DNA from: Thaumarchaeota archaeon S13
Lineage (GTDB): Archaea; Thermoproteota; Nitrososphaeria; Nitrososphaerales; Nitrosopumilaceae
Direction of reading: 5' to 3'
NCBI GenBank assembly: GCA_003724275.1
Contig: RHFA01000074.1
Coordinates: 1 to 9,208, forward strand
Length of the DNA stretch: 9,208 nt
Shown: in pieces, positions 6,164 through 9,208 of the stretch
Numbering within the stretch: position 1 is the first letter of the stretch
Layout of the letters: each line of letters opens with the position of its first letter
Notes under the pieces: model-generated
The model's database searches: none
Seen by the model: only the letters and a program-made list of their open reading frames with translations
Told to the model about the DNA's origin: nothing
Made by a program: the position numbers and the translations under genes

Positions 6164-6364
6164 ATGGCTCAGCACGCGGTGTCCGTGGCGGCTATTATGG
6201 CCGCAGTCATTGTGGCCTCGGTGGCCGCCACGGGCATCCATGCGCAGGCCGCCGACGCGCCAGAGGAAAACTCTACGACCGCCGGCCACCCGCCGGCCGG
6301 CCCGCCGGACGCCGTAGAGCTGGTTCGCGTGGATCCCGCCGAGATCATGGCGCCGCCTCCATGA
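6164..6364 (+). CDS. Small exported protein (66 aa)
   Basis: The product starts MAQHAVSVAAIMAAVIVASV, a hydrophobic run ending in small residues (ATGIHAQA, about residues 22-29) that fits a signal peptide with an A-x-A-type cleavage site near residue 29. The mature part would be only about 37 residues, acidic and proline-rich (PEENSTT, PPAGPPD, ending EIMAPPP), with no cysteine. If cleavage does not occur, the segment could act as an N-terminal membrane anchor. I do not recognise a family. The start is chosen because the TATA element at 6134-6140 is 27 bases away; the frame is open further upstream but that part is arginine-rich and unconvincing. The phosphatase gene follows after 43 bases with its own TATA element. 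Confidence 0.68.
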   Translation: MAQHAVSVAAIMAAVIVASVAATGIHAQAADAPEENSTTAGHPPAGPPDAVELVRVDPAEIMAPPP

Positions 6365-6375
6365 TGCCCGCAAGC

Positions 6376-6383
6376 CCTAAAAG
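6376..6383 (+). promoter_or_regulatory. TATA-like element of the phosphatase gene
   Basis: The stretch cctaaaag is centred 28 bases before the ATG at 6408, in otherwise strongly GC-rich sequence, and fits a leaderless start. It is a weaker match than the site in front of the preceding gene. Confidence 0.5.
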
Positions 6384-6407
6384 GCCCCTGCCGCGGCGCG
6401 CCGCGCC

Positions 6408-6914
6408 ATGAGCAGGCCGGGAAACGCGTGGAGGCGCGTCAGGGGGCGCATCACGGGCAGGCCGGCGAACTTTTCGTGGGTCATCGAGGGCGGCCTCGCC
6501 GGCTCGGCAGCCCCGACGTCGAGGGCAGAGCTAGAGTGGGCCCGCGGGGAGGGCGTCGCCTCGGTGGTCACGATGACCGAGGACGCGCTGCCCCCGGCGT
6601 GGACGGCGGGCCTCGGCGGGTACCTCCACGTCCCGACGCCGGACCTCGAGGCGCCGACTGACGAGGGCATCGATCGCGCAGTCGACTTTGCGCACTCGGA
6701 GATGGCCTCTGGCCGGCGCGTCATGGTCCACTGCGCGGCGGGAATGGGCCGCGCCGGCACGATACTGGCGTGCTATCTCGTGAGGCATGCGGGCCTGACT
6801 GCCGGCGAGGCGATCGCAAGGATACGCCGCGAGCGGCCCGGCTCGATCCAGTCGCCGCCGCAGGAGCGAGCCATCGAAAGGTACGCCGAGCGCCACGGCG
6901 CTACTCGGGCCTAG
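6408..6914 (+). CDS. DUSP23-like dual-specificity protein phosphatase
   Basis: The 168-residue product carries the cysteine-phosphatase P-loop HCAAGMGRAGT (residues 108-118): nucleophile C109, phosphate-binding R115, and a Thr at 118. The likely general acid is D79 in VPTPDL. From NFSWVIEGGLAGSAAP near the start to ACYLVRHAGL and RIRRERPGSIQS after the P-loop, the order and wording closely follow the eukaryotic DUSP23/VHZ group as I remember it, so the fold should be complete. The expected reaction is removal of phosphate from phosphotyrosine or phosphoserine/threonine; archaeal substrates are unknown. The protein lacks a signal peptide and membrane segment and should be cytoplasmic. Its 3' end overlaps the convergent 50-aa gene by 14 bases. 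Confidence 0.9.
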   Translation: MSRPGNAWRRVRGRITGRPANFSWVIEGGLAGSAAPTSRAELEWARGEGVASVVTMTEDALPPAWTAGLGGYLHVPTPDLEAPTDEGIDRAVDFAHSEMASGRRVMVHCAAGMGRAGTILACYLVRHAGLTAGEAIARIRRERPGSIQSPPQERAIERYAERHGATRA

Positions 6915-7053
6915 ACTCCGAGACTAGGGCGCCGCCCTCGGCGCGGACCGACATGCTCGCGCCTCCCTCAAAGTGGAGCGTGACGCCGCCGGCCGAGTCG
7001 GGATCCTCCACCCTGACGAGGTCCTTCATGCGTATGCCATCGAACTTTGCCAT
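6901..7053 (-). CDS. Small conserved-looking protein, 50 aa (paralogue B)
   Basis: Reading the reverse strand from 7053 gives a 50-residue protein beginning MAKFDGIRMKDLVRVEDPDS and ending VSESRPE, with a TAG stop at 6901-6903. It aligns without gaps to the adjacent upstream protein: by hand count 18 of 50 positions are identical, including MAK-DG, VE-PD, GG-T, F and the terminal PE. The shared pattern (polar start, VExPD turn, alternating hydrophobic residues) suggests a small all-beta fold. Function is unknown. Only two bases separate it from the stop of its paralogue, so both are in one transcript. The end overlaps the phosphatase gene by 14 bases. The paralogy is the main evidence that this very short gene is real. 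Confidence 0.8.
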   Translation of the reverse strand: MAKFDGIRMKDLVRVEDPDSAGGVTLHFEGGASMSVRAEGGALVSESRPE

Positions 7054-7055
7054 GG

Positions 7056-7208
7056 TCACTCTGGTATCGAGACGGTCTCGACGCCGTCCCCGGAGGCCTT
7101 TATGAACAAAAAGCGGTTGTCCTTGAATATTATCGTGATTCCGCCCTCCTTGTCGGGCTCCTCGACCTCGAGGACGGGCTGGCCCAGCAGGCCGTCATAC
7201 TTTGCCAT
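7056..7208 (-). CDS. Small conserved-looking protein, 50 aa (paralogue A)
   Basis: The reverse-strand frame from 7208 encodes 50 residues starting MAKYDGLLGQPVLEVEEPDK, with a centre GGITIIFKDNRFLFIKASG and ending VSIPE. It has exactly the same length as its downstream neighbour and shares its start, VExPD motif, GGxT and final PE. Alternating hydrophobic residues (ITIIF, FLFIK) suggest beta strands. No known domain is recognised, and there is no signal peptide or cysteine. A clear TATA element lies about 31 bases upstream, so this is the first gene of a two-gene unit. The TGA stop is two bases from the ATG of paralogue B. Confidence 0.82.
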   Translation of the reverse strand: MAKYDGLLGQPVLEVEEPDKEGGITIIFKDNRFLFIKASGDGVETVSIPE

Positions 7209-7235
7209 TGTCGGGCGCGCGCGCAGAAAACTCCC

Positions 7236-7243
7236 CTTATATC
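7236..7243 (-). promoter_or_regulatory. TATA element of the paired 50-aa genes
   Basis: On the reverse strand the sequence reads GATATAAG, centred about 31 bases before the ATG at 7208. It lies in the 36-base gap after the stop of the upstream 169-aa gene, showing that the two small genes can be transcribed on their own. Confidence 0.7.
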
Positions 7244-7244
7244 C

Positions 7245-7754
7245 CTACCCCAGCGTGACGGAGCCAGTCGCGCCGGCCTTGTGGCTCTCGGCCTCGGCAT
7301 ACTCGTGTTTCTGCCACGAGACCCAGATGTCGGCGTCAAGCCTGTGCGTGCCGCGCCCGAGCGCCTCGGGGTCAAAGGGGATGCGCTCGCCAAAGTCAAA
7401 GAGGGCCGCCCTGACGCCCTCTACGCTCAGGGGGACGACGGGCTCAAAGTTCCTAGAGACCTGGACCCATATGCGGCGGTCCTTCATGGGGTTTACGAGC
7501 TTTGGGTTGCGCGTCCAGAATATGGCCGCCTTGCGGTACGAGTCGACCTCGCGGCCCAGGGCCCGCCTGCCCGAGCGCAGCCTCACGCCGTAGCGGACCT
7601 TGAAGAGGTTGTCGTGCGCGTCATACGCGCGCTCCCAGGCCTCCTCGCCAAAGGCCTCGCGAATGGCCCCGGCGACCGAGAAGGAGACCGTTGCGGCCTT
7701 TTGGCCCGCCTCGGCCTCGATCCTGGCCCCCTCTATGCGGCTCGAGCCCGCCAT
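7245..7754 (-). CDS. Unrecognised 169-aa protein
   Basis: I cannot name a family. From the ATG at 7754 the protein starts MAGSSRIEGARIEAEAGQ and contains a helical part (AIREAFGEEAWERAY), a basic central stretch (RLRSGRRALGREVDSYRK), and a C-terminal half of alternating hydrophobic residues (RRIWVQVSRNFEPVVPLSV, RLDADIWVSW) that looks beta-rich. It ends GATGSVTLG. There is no signal peptide, cysteine or membrane segment. Another in-frame ATG at 7799 would add 15 residues and overlap the divergent rpoL start; I prefer 7754 because it leaves an intergenic gap for promoters. The coding frame agrees with the third-position GC bias of the neighbours. It is upstream of the twin 50-aa genes on the same strand. 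Confidence 0.78.
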   Translation of the reverse strand: MAGSSRIEGARIEAEAGQKAATVSFSVAGAIREAFGEEAWERAYDAHDNLFKVRYGVRLRSGRRALGREVDSYRKAAIFWTRNPKLVNPMKDRRIWVQVSRNFEPVVPLSVEGVRAALFDFGERIPFDPEALGRGTHRLDADIWVSWQKHEYAEAESHKAGATGSVTLG

Positions 7755-7765
7755 CGGGCCGAGGG

Positions 7766-7773
7766 TATTTATA
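7766..7773. promoter_or_regulatory. TATA element between divergent genes, assigned to rpoL
   Basis: The site reads tatttata forward and tataaata in reverse, in the 43-base gap between the divergent genes. Its centre is about 28 bases before the rpoL ATG at 7798, the normal distance for a leaderless archaeal gene. On the other strand it is only about 15 bases from the ATG at 7754, too close for the usual TATA-to-start distance, so the reverse gene may use a weaker site around 7778-7783 (cttattg in reverse). Confidence 0.6.
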
Positions 7774-7797
7774 GCCGCAATAAGTGCCTTTTGGGGC

Positions 7798-8079
7798 ATG
7801 GGGGCACATGTGATCGCCTCGTCGGCCCGTGAGGTCAGCGTCTCGCTGACCGAGTCGGACATTGGCACGCTGTACGTGATCCAGCGCGAGCTCCTCGCGA
7901 GCCCGTCCGTCGACTTTGCCGGGGTGATCGTCAAGCACCCCCTCACCAACGAGTGCTGGATGCGGGTAAGCACGACAAAGGGCAACCCCCTCGGCGAGAT
8001 GGAGCGCGCCGCCGCCTCGGCGCTCAAGTCGGCCGCCGAGATCAGGGCAGCCCTGCCCGCCGCGGGCCGGGCGAGATGA
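7798..8079 (+). CDS. rpoL: DNA-directed RNA polymerase subunit L
   Basis: The 93-residue product has the Rpb11/RpoL signature: ESDIGTLYVIQRELLASPSV, then VDFAGVIVKHPL, followed by a beta strand ECWMRVST and a C-terminal helix (MERAAASALKSAAEIRAAL). In archaeal RNA polymerase this subunit pairs with subunit D, the counterpart of the bacterial alpha dimer, and nucleates assembly. The HPL motif is intact; the usual TLGN before it reads IGTL here. Length is normal for the family (about 90-95 residues). The ATG at 7798 has a TATA element 28 bases upstream; the frame is open further upstream but that part lacks the family. The stop overlaps the start of tfs as ATGA, indicating translational coupling. 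Confidence 0.93.
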   Translation: MGAHVIASSAREVSVSLTESDIGTLYVIQRELLASPSVDFAGVIVKHPLTNECWMRVSTTKGNPLGEMERAAASALKSAAEIRAALPAAGRAR

Positions 8080-8387
8080 GGTTCTGCCCAAAGTGCGACG
8101 TGAGGCTGCGCGCCGCAGGTGACGGCCTGGCGTGCCCCAAGTGCGGCCATGCCGAGGGCGGCGCGGCCGCCGGCCAAAAGGGCCCCGAGCCGGCCGCCGA
8201 GCAGGGCTTTAGCGTGCTAGAAGAGTCCGACGTTAAGGGCCCAGAGTCGACGATAGAAAAAGAGTGCGAAAAGTGCGGCAACGGCGAGGCCGTGTGGTGG
8301 ATGCTCCAGACGCGCAGCGCCGACGAGCCGACTACGCAGTTTTACCGGTGCACGAAATGCTCGCACACGTGGCGAGACTATTCCTAG
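8076..8387 (+). CDS. tfs: Transcription factor S (TFIIS/RPB9-like cleavage factor)
   Basis: The 103-residue product has two zinc ribbons joined by a linker. The N-terminal one has CPKC (residues 4-7) and CPKC (20-23); the C-terminal one has CEKC (64-67) and CTKC (92-95). The tip RSADEPTTQFYRC carries the acidic DE pair that inserts into RNA polymerase and stimulates cleavage of backtracked transcripts, and the protein ends HTWRDYS as is usual. It should thus be an active cleavage factor rather than an inhibitory variant, which would lose the DE. The linker (GAAAGQKGPEPAAEQ) is Ala/Gly/Pro-rich. The ATG overlaps the rpoL stop by four bases. The stop shares CTAG with the convergent surface-protein gene. 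Confidence 0.95.
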   Translation: MRFCPKCDVRLRAAGDGLACPKCGHAEGGAAAGQKGPEPAAEQGFSVLEESDVKGPESTIEKECEKCGNGEAVWWMLQTRSADEPTTQFYRCTKCSHTWRDYS

Positions 8388-9208
8388 GGCGCGTGCGGCC
8401 GGGCCGGCGGGCTGTACCTTACCTCTGGCGCCGCGCCGGTCCCGTCCCCGCCGTGCCAGAGCACAAAGCGGCTCTCTGACTCTAGCGCGGCCGACGCGCG
8501 TTGCCCCGAGCCGGCCACCGCGGCGACTCCCGTGGCCGCTGCCCCGCCGACGGTCCACTCTGATGCCGTTATCGTCCCGCGGACCGGCTCGGAGAGCGTG
8601 ACCTCGACGGTTCCGGCGCCGAGCGTGCGGGCCGTAAAGGTTGGCATGATCGTGTCGACCATGACGGCGACGCCGGACGTCGGCGCGACGGCGTGCGCAA
8701 GGTTGCCCCCGCCGTCAGATGCGCTAACGACAAAGGCCAGGGTTCCCTGCTCTGCGTTCATGCCAACCGTGTGCGAGTGCGTCCACGCGAGGCGCCCCTC
8801 GCCGGAGGCGGCCATGCCGTGGGGCGCGCCGGCCAGGCGTATAACGGGGTCGCTCGTCCCGGCGGCCTCGCTCATGGACATTGCAAACCTCACCATGTCG
8901 CCGGCGCGGGCCCAGACCCTCGCCGGCGCGCCGTCCTCTCCGGGGCGCGCGACGGACATTGTGAGAGAGTCGATTCTAGGCGGCAGGCCGTCGCCGGCGG
9001 CCACGTCCATCGTCGTGGACGCCATATAGTTTGGGGCAGTCGCCCAGTCGCGCACGCTCGCGTCGTCGTGCGAGGCGCCGGCCACATACGAGACCGACGG
9101 CATCGCCGAGGCGCCGATGGGCGCGTGCGTGAGGCGCACCGAGAGGCCGCCGCGGACGACCTCGGCGCCGGTGACGGCCCTGGCAGAGGGGCCCTCCGTC
9201 ACGGCCCA
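8384..9208 (-). CDS. C-terminal part of a large Ig-like surface protein (partial)
   Basis: The frame is open to the window edge, so only the last 274 residues are seen. It contains beta-sandwich-type modules with WARAGDMVRFAMSMSE, AGAPHGMAASGEGRLAWTHS, LAFVVSASDGGGNLAHAV, VDTIMPTFTARTLGAGTVEV and TLSEPVRG. The D-x-x-P-x-F/I opening, SE, and 'A-D-GN-A' motifs recur as in bacterial-type Ig-like repeat proteins and in the large predicted cell-surface proteins of marine thaumarchaea. No cysteine is seen. The C-terminus (VRYSPPARPHAP) shows no membrane anchor or sorting signal; attachment, if any, must lie upstream or be non-covalent. The low lysine and high Asp/Glu, Thr and Ser content fits an extracellular protein. 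Confidence 0.8.
   Translation of the reverse strand, partial: WAVTEGPSARAVTGAEVVRGGLSVRLTHAPIGASAMPSVSYVAGASHDDASVRDWATAPNYMASTTMDVAAGDGLPPRIDSLTMSVARPGEDGAPARVWARAGDMVRFAMSMSEAAGTSDPVIRLAGAPHGMAASGEGRLAWTHSHTVGMNAEQGTLAFVVSASDGGGNLAHAVAPTSGVAVMVDTIMPTFTARTLGAGTVEVTLSEPVRGTITASEWTVGGAAATGVAAVAGSGQRASAALESESRFVLWHGGDGTGAAPEVRYSPPARPHAP

Noticed and set aside
5787..6317. A 176-codon forward frame
   Set aside because: Rich in Arg, Pro and Ala, no motif, and it overlaps the better supported exported-protein gene in another frame.
7047..7832. A 261-codon forward frame opposite the 169-aa and 50-aa genes
   Set aside because: It is the antisense shadow of three better supported reverse-strand genes and shows no family features.
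1..9208. tRNA or rRNA genes
   Set aside because: I looked for T-loop-like motifs and cloverleaf arms by eye and saw none; a covariance-model scan would be needed to exclude unusual ones.

Overview
The window looks like a piece of a GC-rich, very compact archaeal chromosome, most likely a thaumarchaeote of the Cenarchaeum type. The grounds are an archaeal RNA polymerase subunit L gene joined to a transcription factor S gene, an AmmeMemoRadiSam radical SAM enzyme, a large repetitive Ig-like surface protein, an IS630-type remnant with thaumarchaeal flavour, and start codons that mostly sit about 27-31 bases behind a TATA element with no Shine-Dalgarno site (leaderless genes). The genus is inferred from style, not from a search.

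Layout. 1-1318 holds no convincing gene. It carries a perfect 57-bp tandem duplication (147-260), a short possible transposase relic (about 840-942), and two copies of a roughly 107-bp element 135 bp apart, each able to form the same long hairpin, ending just before the promoter of the next gene. 1319-3332 (+) is a pure 13-unit TPR protein followed closely by a kynurenine-formamidase-like cyclase. 3329-4381 (-) is the radical SAM enzyme AmrS, convergent with the cyclase. 4450-4722 (-) is a decayed IS630-family transposase. 4769-5780 (+) is a tight cassette of three genes of unknown role (55 aa, a winged-helix-like 118 aa protein, and a 159 aa protein), visibly less GC-rich than its surroundings. 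5781-6130 has no gene.

6164-6364 (+) encodes a small exported protein and 6408-6914 (+) a DUSP23-like phosphatase. On the opposite strand lie two tandem, paralogous 50-aa genes (7056-7208 and 6901-7053) and an unrecognised 169-aa gene (7245-7754). Divergent from it is the transcription pair rpoL-tfs (7798-8387, +). The window closes with the C-terminal part of a large surface protein (8384-9208, -), cut by the window edge.

How it works together. The only clear functional unit is rpoL-tfs: a core RNA polymerase subunit and its transcript-cleavage factor share an ATGA stop/start overlap. The TPR/cyclase pair and the three-gene cassette are likely transcription units by spacing. Three convergent gene pairs overlap at their 3' ends, two of them by the same palindromic CTAG, so there is no room for conventional terminators between them.
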